A stretch of 64,000 bases of DNA from Paracentrotus lividus (lineage: Eukaryota; Echinodermata; Echinoidea; Camarodonta; Echinidae): NCBI GenBank assembly GCA_940671915.1, contig CALNVZ010000174.1, positions 679,844 to 743,843 on the forward strand, read 5' to 3'. Under the pieces are notes generated by a model that made no database searches, was not told where the DNA came from, and saw only the letters and a program-made list of their open reading frames with translations. How positions within the stretch are numbered: position 1 is the first letter of the stretch; every line of letters starts with the position of its first letter. Of this stretch, positions 12,715-23,716 are shown in pieces. The translations under genes and the position numbers were made by a program.

Positions 12715-13200
12715 CAGTCTGTGTCAAATAAAATGGTACAGTTGGGGGAAAAAAAATTTATACATGAAAATTAATCACATTCTTAAAGTGTTTGATATTT
12801 CAATAAACTAGGAAAATCAGGCTTTGTTCTGCAATTTATTATTATTTCATCCCATTTGGTGCTGTAGATCTTGAGATATATGACAAGTTTTCTATAATCA
12901 AGAAAAAATGTTCTTATTGCGCATGCTTCTCTATGGGTTTCGCACATAATAGCCATGAATTCAGCGCACCGAGACAAACGATGCGTGCTATTTCGATTAG
13001 CTCATCGCCGCACAAAATTTAGGATAACTTTTGTTTTACAAAAGCAAATTATACAAAACAAAATGCATCAATGAGATCAGAATCTTTTGGCTTTAAGTTG
13101 GTACCACATTCACACATCATTTGAGATGATTTGATACTGAAATATTTTTTTCCGGACTGTACCATTTTTTTTTTCTTTTTTCTTTTTTTAACACAGACTG
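12715..13200. mobile_element. MITE with CAGTCTGTGT ends (mariner-like), copy 1
   Basis: This 486-bp element begins CAGTCTGTGTCAAATAAAAT and ends with the inverse AACACAGACTG. The subterminal GGTACAGT and ACTGTACC also pair. It lies inside the satellite array. A truncated, inverted second copy sits in an HPS6 intron (52,450-52,712). The shared interior has recognisable blocks such as TTTTCTTGATTATAGAAAA-like and GCGGCGATGAG-like segments. It has no coding capacity. The left flank ends in TA, but no clear TA is found on the right. Confidence 0.65.
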
Positions 13201-13842
13201 CCACAGACACCCATTTTCATTTCCACACGGCTCCATGATATATTACCCCACATTTCATGTGGTATGAGATATTCCTATTGTATTTTGTGTTGTAATTTAG
13301 GTACCACAGGAATACCACAGGTATCCATTTTCATTACCACACGACTCTATATTACCACACTCATTTCCTGTAGTATTAGATATTCATGTGATACTTTGTG
13401 TGGTACTCTAGGTACCACAGGAATATCACAGACACCCATTATCATTACCACATAACTCTGTGTTGTATTACCACACATTTTCTGTGGTATGAGATCTCCC
13501 TATATTTGTGTGGTAATTTAGGTACCACAGGAATACCACAGACACCCATTTTAATTACCACACAACTCTATATGTTATTACAACACATTACCTGTACGTA
13601 TGAGATCTTCCTGTGGTATTTTGTGTGGTAATATAGGTATTGTACAGGAATACCACAGGCACCCATTTTCATTCCCACACGACTCCATAATATATTACCC
13701 CAGATTTCCTGTGATATGACATATTCCTGTTGTATTTTGTGTGGTAATTTTGGTACATCACCACAGGTACCCATTTTTATCACCACACGATTCTATCGGT
13801 ATATTACACTCCTGTATGCTAGATATTCATGTGGTACTCTGG

Positions 13843-14838
13843 GGGGCGATTCACAAACCATGACAGTTAGTCAATCTTTAACTCCACCAACCACTATTAG
13901 CTCCAATCCATTACTAAGTCGTGATTAACCAAAGCTCTTCCAAGCAGACAATTGTATCATCGATATTATCGGAGATGATGTCATCGACAATAAGCCTTAA
14001 TCACGGTTTCGTTGATATTAGACATTTGGTTTAGCAAAATTAAATTATCGATTAATGATATAAAATCGGGTCAATAACATATGAAAGCTCATAATTATGT
14101 ATATTTAATATAATATGAATTAAAACGCCACAATGTTTCTTACTGCATAATATTTTACAAGGTGTCAATCATGTAAATTAATAAGACCACGTCAGAACAT
14201 GAGATGGTAGCCCCGGAATGCCTAATTTCAAGTTTCGTAAATCAGGACTATAAAAAGTACGGCTAGCTGATAATGGAGCTAATGAGGTTTTCCCTAAATT
14301 TTCTTTTGCTCCAAAAGAATATTAATATGCATTGTAATTTTTAAAAGAAATCTATTCAAAATTATTAATTTTGGACTAATAGATCGATTTTTTAACTACC
14401 GAACTAGCTCCTGCGGGTCTCTTTATTAGCTGTATGTAGCTCGAATAATGCTTTTCAATTTATCAATATTATTTCTTATTGGAATATATTACGAGATATT
14501 ATTTCTTTCATTGAATAAAAGTCACTAATTGTTAACAACATTTATTTTCTAGATATGACCAAAATCCTGAGGTTCGCCACTTTTAGTATAACAAAAATGA
14601 CGAAAATCGAGATTGTCGCGGCAAATGCATAGTTCGCCCAAACCGATCGCTTGCCATAAATTGCGTTTGATTGACGTATCACGCCTCTCCAAAGATATGA
14701 CAGGTCCGAGCTGTCATAAGTATTTATCAGCTTGTCCACATCTTGTGAGAGGCGCTCTTCTGAACCGCTTGTGGACAAGTTGTTCACTATCTCCGATTAG
14801 TCAAGAATTAGACTTATGACGGTTTCGTGAAACGCCCC
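13843..14838. mobile_element. GGGGCG-ended TIR element inserted in the satellite, 4-bp duplication
   Basis: This 996-bp insertion interrupts a satellite unit between GTGGTACTCTGG and GGTACCACAGG. The ends are imperfect inverted repeats: GGGGCGATTCACAAACC on the left, and on the right the complement of GGGGCGTTTCACGAAACC. CTGG is duplicated on both sides (13,839-13,842 and 14,839-14,842). An 81-codon minus-strand open frame inside (14,542-14,787) has a hydrophobic segment but no recognisable family and is probably fortuitous. No transposase is seen. Confidence 0.7.
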
Positions 14839-14880
14839 CTGGGTACCACAGGAATACCACAGACACCCATTTTCATTACC

Positions 14881-15236
14881 AGTTTCAGTTTCGTTTCAGT
14901 TTATTTATTTCCAACATACAAGCTAACATACAATGTACAATAAAACTTCGAAAGTGCATAATCGAAAATGAATAAACAAAAGAGTATGCGTACAAATTAA
15001 AACTCACATCTGCACAAAGTAAATTTACAGTTGGATGGACCTATAACAATAGCTAGGCTTGTTACATATAGGCCCTGTTTGTACAATGAAATATATCTTT
15101 AAATACAAAAGAGATAGAAGCGAATGGACAAGACATAGGGGGATGAGAAAAAAGATGTAGACATAGAGAGAGGACAGGAAAGAGAGACAGTAGAACGGGG
15201 GGGGGGGAGAGAGAGAGAGAGGATAGAGATATAGTG
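14881..15236 (-). mobile_element. 3' end of a 5'-truncated LINE with GAAACT-type tail
   Basis: On the minus strand this stretch ends in GGAAATAAATAAACTGAAAC followed by GAAACT repeats, terminating exactly where the satellite unit is broken (14,880/14,881). Short GAAACT-like tandem tails are typical of the 3' ends of CR1-like non-LTR elements. The remainder looks like 3' untranslated sequence. A GA-rich tract and a poly-G run (15,197-15,220) lie at its upstream side. The family assignment is an inference from the tail alone. Confidence 0.5.
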
Positions 15237-15289
15237 AGCATGCGCGTATTTGGGGGGCTTTCTCGCCGCCCCCCGGGGGCGCGCAGGGG

Positions 15290-15472
15290 GGCGCCGAAAG
15301 AGGAGAAAAAAGGGAGAGAGAAAGAAGGGGAAAAAAAAAGAAAGAAGAAAAAAGGAGGGAAAAAAAAGAAAAAGGGGAAAAAAAAAAGGGGGAAAAGAGG
15401 AAGGAAAAAGGGGGAAAAGAGAAGAGAAAAAAAGAGAGAGAGAGAGAGAGAGAGGGAGGGGGAGGGCGCACC
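15290..15472. repeat. Pure polypurine tract
   Basis: Over about 180 bp the + strand is almost only A and G (runs of GAAAAA, GGGGAAA and GAGAGA). Long mirror-like homopurine-homopyrimidine tracts of this kind can adopt triplex (H-DNA) structure. The Lys/Glu/Arg-rich open frames on + and the Phe/Leu/Ser-rich frame on - are composition artefacts. Confidence 0.8.
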
Positions 15473-15484
15473 TTAAAAAATGGG

Positions 15485-16440
15485 AGGGCGCGCGCCAAAT
15501 CGACAGTAACTAAGGGGCGCCAAATTGACCTTAAACTTAGGGGCCAAATCGACCTTTAAATTAGGGGGGCGCCAAATCGACCTTAATTTAGGGCGTCAAA
15601 TTGACCATTAATTAGGGGGCGCCAAAGCGACAGTAAACTAAGGGGTGCCAAATTGACCTTAAACTTAGGGGCGCCAAATCGACCTTAAATTCGGGGCGCC
15701 AAATCAACAGTAAACTAAGGGGCGCCAAATGGACCTTAAACTATAGGGGCGCCAAATCGACCGTAAATTAGGGGGGGGCGCCAAATCGACCTTAAACTTA
15801 TAGGGCGCCAAATCACCGTAAATTTAGGGGGGCGCCAAATCGACCTAAATTTAGGGGCGCCAAATCACATAAATAAAGGGCGCCAAATTGACCTTAAACT
15901 TATAGTGGGCGCCAATCGACCGTAAATTAGGGGGCGCCAAATCGCCTTAAAATTATAGGGGCGCCAAATCGACCTTTTAATTCAGGGGGGCCAAATCGAC
16001 AGTAAACTAAGGGTGCCAAATTGACCTTAAACTTAGGGCAGAATCGCTTATACTTAAGGGGCGTTTCAAAAATCGGACTTTAAATTGAGGGGCGCAAAAT
16101 CGTACTTAACCGTAGAGGGGCGCCAAAATGATCTTAAACGTAAAGGCGCCAAATTTACATCAAATGTAGGGGCGCAAAAATGATCTGAAACTTAAGGGGC
16201 GCTGAATTGACCTGAGACTTAGGGGCGCTGATTTAACCTCAAGTTAAGGTTAGATCAAGGTTATGGTTAGATCAAATGTAGGGGCGCAAAAATGATCTGA
16301 AACTTAAAGGACGCCAGATTGAGCTCAAAATGTAGGGGCGCCGAATTGACCCGAGACTTAGGGGTGCCAAATTTATCTTAAACTTAGTGGCCCCAACTAT
16401 ATCATAAACTTAGGGACGGGTGCCGAATTTACGTGAAACT
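15485..16440. repeat. Tandem array of ~25-bp GGGGCGCCAAATCGACC units
   Basis: About 35 imperfect units of the form AGGGGCGCCAAATCGACC followed by TTAAACTT (variants GTAAATTA, AGTAAACTAA). The unit contains the palindrome GGCGCC. The array becomes more divergent rightward (16,040-16,440). Single units recur later in the same element, and two or three survive in the short family copies at about 7,440-7,490 and 30,640-30,710. This shows that the unit is native to the element and has been amplified here. Confidence 0.85.
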
Positions 16441-16479
16441 AAGGAGCCCCCAAAACACGCAAAAAAAACCCAGAAGGGG

Positions 16480-18500
16480 TCTTTAAAATTTTCTCTATCT
16501 AGAAATAGCAAAATTTTAAAATTCCATGCCTCCTGGTTTGTATATACATAGCAAAATTTTCGCTTGCGCTTCGCGCTCGCATCATCTTTTCCCATTGATT
16601 TATTACATTGTGTCGAGGAACGCGTAAAATGTCCTGTTTTCTAATCATCGAATGCATCAAAATTTCCGTTTCCTATTCGCACACGCCTATGTTTTTCCTC
16701 TTTTTCCAGAATTTACATTATGGGATTCTAACCGTCAAAACATTTAAATTTATTTGTTTTCACGTTACATTTTTTACATTTTTACTTTTTTTATTTTATA
16801 TTATTATTATTTTGGTTATTTTTGCATTTCAAATTTATGTTCAACATAATAGCGGCGCGAAATTGAGCTTACGCGTACGGGCGCCAAGATGACCTGAAAC
16901 TCATGGGGGCACTGAATTGAAGTTAAGTGGTCGTCAAATCGATTTTAAAATTAGGGGCGCCAAATTGAGCTTACACTTATAGGGCGCCCAAATGATCTGA
17001 AACTAAGGGGCGCCGAATTTACCTGAAACTAAGGGGGGCAACAAATAAGGTTTTAAAATATGGTCTTTTTATGTAGATAGAGCAAAATTTCAAAATTCAT
17101 GCATCCGGGTCTGTAGGCCTATATACATAGCAAAATTTTCGCTCGCGCTTCGCGCTCGCATCATTCCCCCCAATGAATTATTACATTGTGTTCCTGAGGA
17201 ACGCATGAAATGTCCTGTTTTCTAATCATTTGAATACATCAAAACTTCCGTTCTTGCTTCGCCCTCGCCTGTGTTTTTCCTCTTACCCAAATTTACATTA
17301 TGGGATTCTAACCATCAAACATTACTTCACGTTACATTCATTTTTGCATTTCAAATTGACCTAAATCTTAGGGGGCGCCAAACTGAGCTTAAACTAGGGG
17401 CGTCAAATTGACCTGAGACTTAGGGATGCCAAATTTATCTTAAACTTAGGGGCTCCAACTTTATTTTGAACTTAGGGAGGGGTGCAGAATTTACCTGAAA
17501 CTAAGGGGCAACAACTTGGTATTTGAAATATGGTCTCTAAAATTTTTAATTCCTCCTGGGTGGTGTTGCATAAAACTTTTTTTCTAACCCGAGTTTTCTT
17601 GGGTTAAAAAACTCAGCTAATGTAGACCTATTTCTTAGGTTATTCAATCTGAGTTTTAAAACGCCCTAAAAATTTATTGCATTAATACTTTTAAAAACTC
17701 TGGCATGTTTTTATGCAATGGAAAAAACAGTAAAAAATCCAGAAAAATATTGTAACCGGAGTTTTTGGACTTTAACCGGAGTTTTCAGATTTTAACCGGA
17801 AAAAAGTCCGGTTAGAAGTTTTATGCAACAGGGTGCTGGTCTGTATATACATAGCAAAATTTTGGCTCGCGCTACGCGCTCGCATCATTTTTTTCCCAAT
17901 AAGTTATTACATTGTGTTCCTGAGGAACGTATGCAATGCCATGTTTTCTCATCCTTCAAAGACATCAAAATTCCGCTCTCGCCTGTGTTTTTCCTCTGAC
18001 CATAATTTACATTATATGATACTAATCATCAAGACATTTATACATATTTGAATACACGCTACATTTATTTTTGCATTTTCCCAGGGGCTTCAAATCACTT
18101 AAATCGTACATGTATGGCGCCAATTCAAACCAACATTTAGGGGGCGCCAAATAATTAGTTGGCTCCAAATTGAGCTTCAACTTAGGGGCGCCAAATTTAT
18201 CTTAAACTTAGGGAGGGAAGCAGAAGGATAGATAAGCAGCTAGATAGATAGATAGATATTCATCTTTCTTTCATAATCATGTAAACTTATTGGGCAACAT
18301 ACTGTCTTTAAATTATGGAGGCCAAATTGATCCTAAACTTCAGGACTCTATTACATAGAGCAAAGATTTTCGCTCGCGCTTCGCGCTCGCATCATTTTCC
18401 AAAGAGTTATTACATTGTGTTCCTGAGGAATGCATAAAATGTCACGTTTTCAGAGATCATTCCGATACATCAAATTTCCGCTCGCGATTCACGCTCACCT
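16480..18500. repeat. Four long tandem modules with CTCGCGCTTCGCGCTCGC landmark
   Basis: A module of roughly 0.5-0.7 kb is repeated four times. Its most conserved part is a TACATAGCAAAATTTTCGCT-type lead-in, the GC-rich hairpin-forming landmark (near 16,560, 17,135, 17,862 and 18,371), and then TTATTACATTGTGTTCCTGA. After this come AAATGTCCTGTTTTCTAATC and TTTACATTATGGGATTCTAA. Blocks of the 25-bp GGCGCC unit separate the modules. The third module carries the MITE at 17,563-17,831. A similar landmark recurs alone at about 60,277-60,298. Confidence 0.75.
17563..17831. mobile_element. Small MITE with TGTTGCATAAAAC ends
   Basis: About 268 bp bounded by TGTTGCATAAAACTT and its inverse AAGTTTTATGCAACA, with inner TTCTAACC/GGTTAGAA pairing. 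A GGGTG-like word flanks both sides. It interrupts one long module of the surrounding element. Related ends (CTG.TGCATAAA) occur at 41,128-41,286 and 57,004-57,104. Confidence 0.7.
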
Positions 18501-19054
18501 ATTTTTTTTTCTTTCTTGTAACCAGATTATGAGGATTCTGAACAACAAAACATCAATATACATTTGTTTGACTTCACATTACTTGATGGACAAATTTCAC
18601 ATGATTTTATATGGCTTGCTTTCAAATCGTTTTGATGGACAAATTACAGCTCCCGTTCAAATGATATTCTGATGAAGAGCTAAACAAAATTGATACCCCT
18701 AATTGCTTAGAATTCTTTGCTTTCTGATCGTAAAGTAGAGGAAAAATCTGATCGCGCTTCGCGATCCTATTTAGAATTAATCGTATTTTCATCTATAGCG
18801 GTAATACCTCATATACCTAGAAATTCTTTTCAATGAACTCACCATTGGCAAGAAAAAAAAGAAAAAAACAAGAAAGAAAAGAAAATAAAAACACCCTTCA
18901 AATAAATTATTTTTCAAAATCCTTCAACATACATTTAAGCCGTAGCCTAAGTTTGCCTGGCGGCGGGGGGGGGGGGGGCGCCATATTTTGAAAAGTACAC
19001 AGGGGCGCCAAAATCACGTCGGGCCCCCCGGGGTGCGAAATCCTGGATACGCGC

Positions 19055-19524
19055 CTGGGGAGAGAGAGTGAAAGCAAATAAACGAAAGGGTGCTATATAG
19101 ACGAGACACATGTATACATAAACTGGTACACAAGGATACTGGACAATGAAAATCTATTCTGACTTGCTTCACACTTTAAAGATTAGGATAAATTGTGACT
19201 AATGGCTTTCTCAAAGAAATTGTCAGGTGTGGTCTACCTGGCAAGGTAGTTTGGTCAATTTATGACTCTTCGGGGACCGATTGGAACGATAAAAAGTTTA
19301 TTTGTTCATTGGGGTCTGCTTTGCAAAAGTGATCATGAAGTGTTTTCATATTCACTCAGTAACAGAGATTTGATTTTTCTTTTGAATACAAAAAGGCTTG
19401 AGGCTTGCTTTATGGACGAATATTTAAAGAATTCCAAAATTTAGGACCAGCGCAAATTAGAGTGTTGGATTTAAACTGAGTCCGAACTTAATGGTAAAGG
19501 GAGGATTGTCTCGTAGGATAAGAG
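19055..19524. other. Spacer between the 3.8-kb element and the resumed satellite
   Basis: No gene is seen. This is the remaining piece of the ~4.6-kb DNA that separates the two halves of the TACCACA satellite. A 60-codon open frame (19,262-19,444) has no recognisable motif. Confidence 0.4.
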
Positions 19525-20365
19525 TGAACATATAACTATGTTATATAACCACACATTTCCTGTGGTATGAGATCTTCCTGTGGTATTTAGTGAGGTAATT
19601 TAGGTACCACAGGAATACAACATACTCCCATTTTCATTACCACACGACTCTATGTTATATTACCACACACTTCATGAGGTATTCCTGTGGCATTTTGTGT
19701 GGTAATTTTGGTACCACAGGAATACCACACGAATCTAAAGTATATTACCACACATTTCCTGTGGTATAAGATATTCCTGTGGTATTTTAAGTGGTAATTT
19801 TGGTACCACAGGAATACCACAGGCACCCATTTTCATTCCCACACGACTCCATAATATATACCCCAGATTTCCTGTGATATGAGATATTCCTGTTGTATTT
19901 TGTGTGGTAATTTTGGTACATCACCACAGGTACCCATTTTTATCACCACACGATTCTATGGTATTATTACACATTTCCTGTAGCTTTAGATATTCATGTG
20001 GTGTGTGGTACGTACTCTGGGTACCACAGGAATACCACAGACACCCATTTTCATTACCACATAACTATGTTATATTACCACACATTTTCTGTGGTATGAG
20101 ATCTTCCTGTGGTATTTAGTGAGGTAATTTAGGTACCACAGGAATACAACATAGGCCTACACCCATTTTCATTACCACACGACTCTATGTTATATTACCA
20201 CACACTTCATGAGGTATTCCTGTGGTATTTTGTGTGGTAATTTTGGTACCACAGGAATACCACACGAATCTAAAGTATATTACCACACATATTCCTGTGG
20301 TATGAGGCATTCCTGTGGTAATTTGTGTGGTAAAACCAGTTACTACAGGAATTACCACAGGACAT
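19525..20365. repeat. TACCACA/TGTGGTA satellite, right part
   Basis: The ~115-bp satellite resumes with ATAACTATGTTATAT, the sequence expected to follow the unit cut at 14,880. About seven units follow. One ~370-bp block (near 19,545-19,730) recurs at about 20,075-20,300 with the same variants, which indicates duplication of several units at once. It ends in GTTACTACAGGAATTACCAC near 20,355. Confidence 0.85.
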
Positions 20366-20395
20366 TTTTGTAAGGGTTATTATGTAACCATATAG

Positions 20396-20522
20396 CCTTT
20401 TGTCGAGGCCTTGTTGGCTTATCGTCGTTTGCCGAATGATGCCGAGCGAAGCGAGGCGAAAACCCGAACTCGCGAATTAAGCGAGTCGGGCTTGTTGAGC
20501 GCAGCGAAACAAGGCCTTTTGA
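20396..20522. mobile_element. Short palindromic element with AGGCCTTGTT ends, copy 1
   Basis: About 125 bp running from TTGTCGAGGCCTTGTTGGCT to AACAAGGCCTTTTGAC; AGGCCTTGTT and AACAAGGCCT are inverse. Its interior includes CGTCGTTTGCCGAATG and CGAACTCGCGAA. A second copy is at 24,855-24,962, where the neighbouring 1.1-kb foldback has inserted against its left end. Confidence 0.6.
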
Positions 20523-21529
20523 CACCTAACCTGAATTTCACCGACTTTCTTATTTGTTTTGACGAATATTCCGACCAAAAATTGGTCGGTGAAAATCATC
20601 CAATGAGCGCGGGCTATAATGACGTAATGTAGGATATTCATGAGGCCGGGCGAGACTGATGTCTCAAAACGAACAATATACTTACCTTTAAAAAATTGAA
20701 AAATATCTTTTTTGTTCTTATTAAGTGTTCATTCAACCGTGAATTGATGGGTATTGTTTAAAACACTCTTCCAGATTGCATATTCCGTCATAATCAATAA
20801 TTTTTAAAAGAAAAAAATGTGTAAAATATGCAGTTTTTACAAATTTTACCTCATGTTTATCCAACCGTGAAATTTAATGCAAAAGTCGTGTAGATGTTAG
20901 AATTAACTGCAACAACCGTTCTGAACAAATCTTTTGCTAAAAAGTTTCAATTTGTTCCAATATTATTGAATTAAAGTTATGAAACTAACCTTGTGACTTT
21001 CGAAAAGTGACATTTTTGCCTTTTAACTGTACTCATTGAAGCATGACTTAACGAATTTCAGTAAAAATTCACTGAAATGGAAGCTGATAAAATTCCTACA
21101 AGCACATGTAATAAAATTCGTAAAACTCCTCTTGGATCAAAAGTTACATCATTTGATTAAGGGGGACTTACTTTTTTTGTGTGTATAATTAAGGATGATA
21201 TGCAGAATTACTGATCAATTATGATGAGTTTGGGTTTGCTAAGTGAAGTTTGTGGAATTGGGGATTACATTTTCATGCATGAGTGAACAGAAATATGTAT
21301 TTCCTATTGTGCATTGTAACTTTCCCAGGTTTTTTTCAGTGGTGTGTTAGTGGTAGTCAGGATGGGGTGCAGAACAGGTGAGATGCAGGGTAAGATTTTT
21401 GATCAGTTTTGATAATCGTTTTCATGATCTTTTGGATTGTCTTGAATGTCTAACATAAGTGATGTTCTTTTTTTTTCTACAAACATTTTTTTAGAGTATT
21501 CAATTTACATAATCCCACCTGGATATTAA

Positions 21530-22132
21530 AGGAGAAGTCCGGCTGAAATGAAAAAGTTTTGTAAACTTAAGTAAAATTCATCAAGCACAACACAGAAAAT
21601 TTCATCAAAATCGGATGAAAAATAACAAAGTTATGCATTTTTTTAGGTCTTGATTTTTTGTAAAACAGTTCTTGGCAATAATTATTGTCTCATTGTCTCA
21701 TTTGAATATTTGAATATTCAAATGAGCAAACTGATGATGTCACAGTCCCCCTACTTCTTGTGTATTTTATTATATGAAATCCTATTTATCTCATTTTTTC
21801 ATATATTGCGTATACAGAAAATCGGTCCCTCATACTGAAATAAGTAAAAGCACTTGTGACCTTGAACATTCCACAAGGATTAATTCATGTTTTTATGTCC
21901 TTGAGTCAGAAAATCTTGATAATTGGTATTTCATACAATAAAATACAAAGAAAGTAGGGGACTGAGACATCACCAGTTTGCCAATTTTAAGATTGTTCCT
22001 AAAAAAATCAAAACCTTAGAAAATTCATAACTTTGCTATTTCTAATCCGATTTTGATGAAATTTTCAGTGTTGTGCTTTTTCGATTTTACTTTATTTTCT
22101 TATAATGCAAACTCAAAGCCCGGATGAGTCCT
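21530..22132. mobile_element. 603-bp MITE with TTAA target duplication (second copy 27,351-27,954)
   Basis: The ends AGGAGAAGTCCGG and CCGGATGAGTCCT are inverse, and pairing continues inward for over 100 bp (AAAATCGGATGAAAA-type segments). TTAA is present directly at both ends (21,526-21,529 and 22,133-22,136), as for piggyBac or Kolobok-type elements. The centre carries a small palindrome (ATTTGAATATTTGAATATTC). No coding capacity is visible. The copy at 27,351-27,954 belongs to the inverted arm. Confidence 0.75.
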
Positions 22133-22416
22133 TTAAGTAATTCAATGAGAAGTTTAGATAATCTTACAGTAATTGAAATGTGGGGCAGGCATATTATGAT
22201 GTCACTGATGTTTAAAACCCCCCCCCCCCAAAAAAAAAAAAAAAAAAAAAAAAAAGAAAAAGAAAAGAAAAAATGTCAGGATATTTTGGATAGAAACCCA
22301 TGAATATGAATGGTCAAAACACACCCATGCAAAAAGAGACGATAGATAGAAAAAAAGGGAGGGAGACAGGAGAGAAAGAAAGAGAGAGAGGGGAGAGAGG
22401 AGGAAGACAAAGAGAG

Positions 22417-22473
<57 letters not shown>

Positions 22474-23092
22474 GGTTGAGAGAAAAGGAAGAGAGAGAGA
22501 TTAAACACACCACTGAAGGACCTCATTAAATATACCTTGGAAAGTTACAATGCAACAATAGGAAATACATATTCCTGTTCACTCATGCAGAAAATGTAAT
22601 CCCCAATTCCACAAATTTCACTTAGCACAACCCCAACTCATCATAATTGATCAGTAATTCTGCATATCATCCCCAATTCCATAAGCTCAAAATGACTTTC
22701 CTCATACAAAATGGTAGGGCAATTCCTGCGCACCCTAATTTCCATACCCTTTACAAAAGTGAACGCTGCTCATTCATGCAGAGCTTATTTTCGGAGTTTT
22801 TGATGTCTATATGAAATTGGGATAATGAGCTTTCCATACATGTAAATTTCATTACCTTAAATCATATATTTTTTATTTGGCAGCCATTTCAAAAGTGTAT
22901 AGTTTTTTTTTGGGACGCACTGTATATAGCTGTAGTAGTAAATTATACATGTATGACACAAAAACTCCAGGCCACATTGCAAGCATTCTTGGGGTCAGTT
23001 TTCATTTCATTGATAGCAGCTAGACCAACACTCATTAATGAAATACACGTGCAGAATATAATAGACGAATATAATTCCGAGAGATGCAATGC

Positions 23093-23351
23093 CTAATGCG
23101 GCGGTCACAACTCGTCGTAGGCTACGGCCCGTGCCATCAACGTAGCCTGCGTTGATTGCACAATGCACGCACAGGTCGTTGGTCGATTTCTTGCGATTCC
23201 TGCGTTTCTGTAGTAAGGGTATTGGAAAAACTGCCTGCACGTCGTACATACAACGTGCATTGTGAGGTAACTGCGCTGCACGATTTTTCTACGAAATCCA
23301 TCGTAGGGAGTTGCACGTCGAAGGTACGGCGAGTTGTGACCGCCGCATTAG
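23093..23351. mobile_element. MITE with CTAATGCGGCGGTCACAACT ends (second copy 26,143-26,399)
   Basis: About 259 bp with ~27-bp terminal inverted repeats: CTAATGCGGCGGTCACAACT at the left, its inverse at the right. The interior is GC-richer and contains further self-complementary words around CGTAGG and CCTGCGTT. The arm-mate copy is at 26,143-26,399. Open frames across it are short and unrelated to any family I know. Confidence 0.75.
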
Positions 23352-23716
23352 TCTACATATTGTTGAATAGAAATGGAATTTGGAAAATTGATTTGTGTAC
23401 TAATGGTGAGGGTAGATATGTACGTCATAAACGAAAAAGTTCAAAGTATATATTGCCTACATGTATAACATAGGGTCTATACAGTAAAAGTCATAAACAC
23501 GCATCTTAGGATATATCTAGCTTTCAAAACATAGATATTCTACAATGTTAAATATGGAAGAAAGAATGTAACATTTGTTAGATCTTCACGAATGTTGTTT
23601 CTGAATACGTTTCAAGTAGGCCTAGTGTGTGAGTTTCTACATGAATCCAAATGGTATGTACTAATCCCTTATCCCTCTTTGTGCTTTGTAGCCATATGGT
23701 TACTAGCCTCTTGTCG

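Larger units (their letters stand above)
12240..14880. repeat. TACCACA/TGTGGTA satellite, left part (with insertions)
   Basis: A tandem repeat of about 110-118 bp (the GTACCACAGG landmark recurs at 13,301, 13,412 and 13,522). Each unit contains GGTACCACAGGAATACCACA, then CCCATTTTCATTACCACACG, then TTACCACACATTTCCTGTGG, and ends in a TATTCCTGTGGTATTTTGTG run. The words TACCACA and TGTGGTA are reverse complements, so each unit can form hairpins. Left of 12,700 the units are degenerate and include an (AC)n run at 12,356-12,393. The array is interrupted by elements at 12,715-13,200 and 13,843-14,838. It stops at 14,880 and resumes at 19,525, so it was once continuous. Short open frames here are by-products of the repeat. 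Confidence 0.85.
15242..19054. mobile_element. 3.8-kb TIR element, GCGCGTATC family, internally expanded
   Basis: The left end is GCGCGTATTTGGGGGGCTTT. The right end is the inverse of GCGCGTATCCAGGATTTCGC, matching the ends of the 0.4-0.5-kb copies at 7,006-7,528 and 30,341-30,745. The extra length comes from tandem expansion: an array of ~25-bp GGCGCC units (15,485-16,440, with further blocks near 16,860-17,050, 17,355-17,520 and 18,085-18,215) and four long modules marked by CTCGCGCTTCGCGCTCGC. A small MITE (17,563-17,831) is nested in it. No transposase frame is visible. A poly-G run of about 15 bp near the right end (18,965-18,978) parallels the poly-G/C runs in the other copies. Confidence 0.65.

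Noticed and set aside
13264..13928. Tyr/Cys/Thr-rich frames on both strands
   Set aside because: They follow the ~110-bp TACCACA satellite.
15025..15513. Ser/Phe/Leu-rich (-) and Lys/Glu/Arg-rich (+) open frames
   Set aside because: They are produced by a polypurine tract and GA microsatellite.
22202..22526. Ser/Leu-rich frames (and the mirror frames at 26,962-27,274)
   Set aside because: They lie on (GA)n/(CT)n microsatellites within the inverted arms.
23007..23473. Open frames across the CTAATGCGGCGG MITE
   Set aside because: The same frames recur inverted in the other duplication arm and fall inside a non-coding palindromic element.
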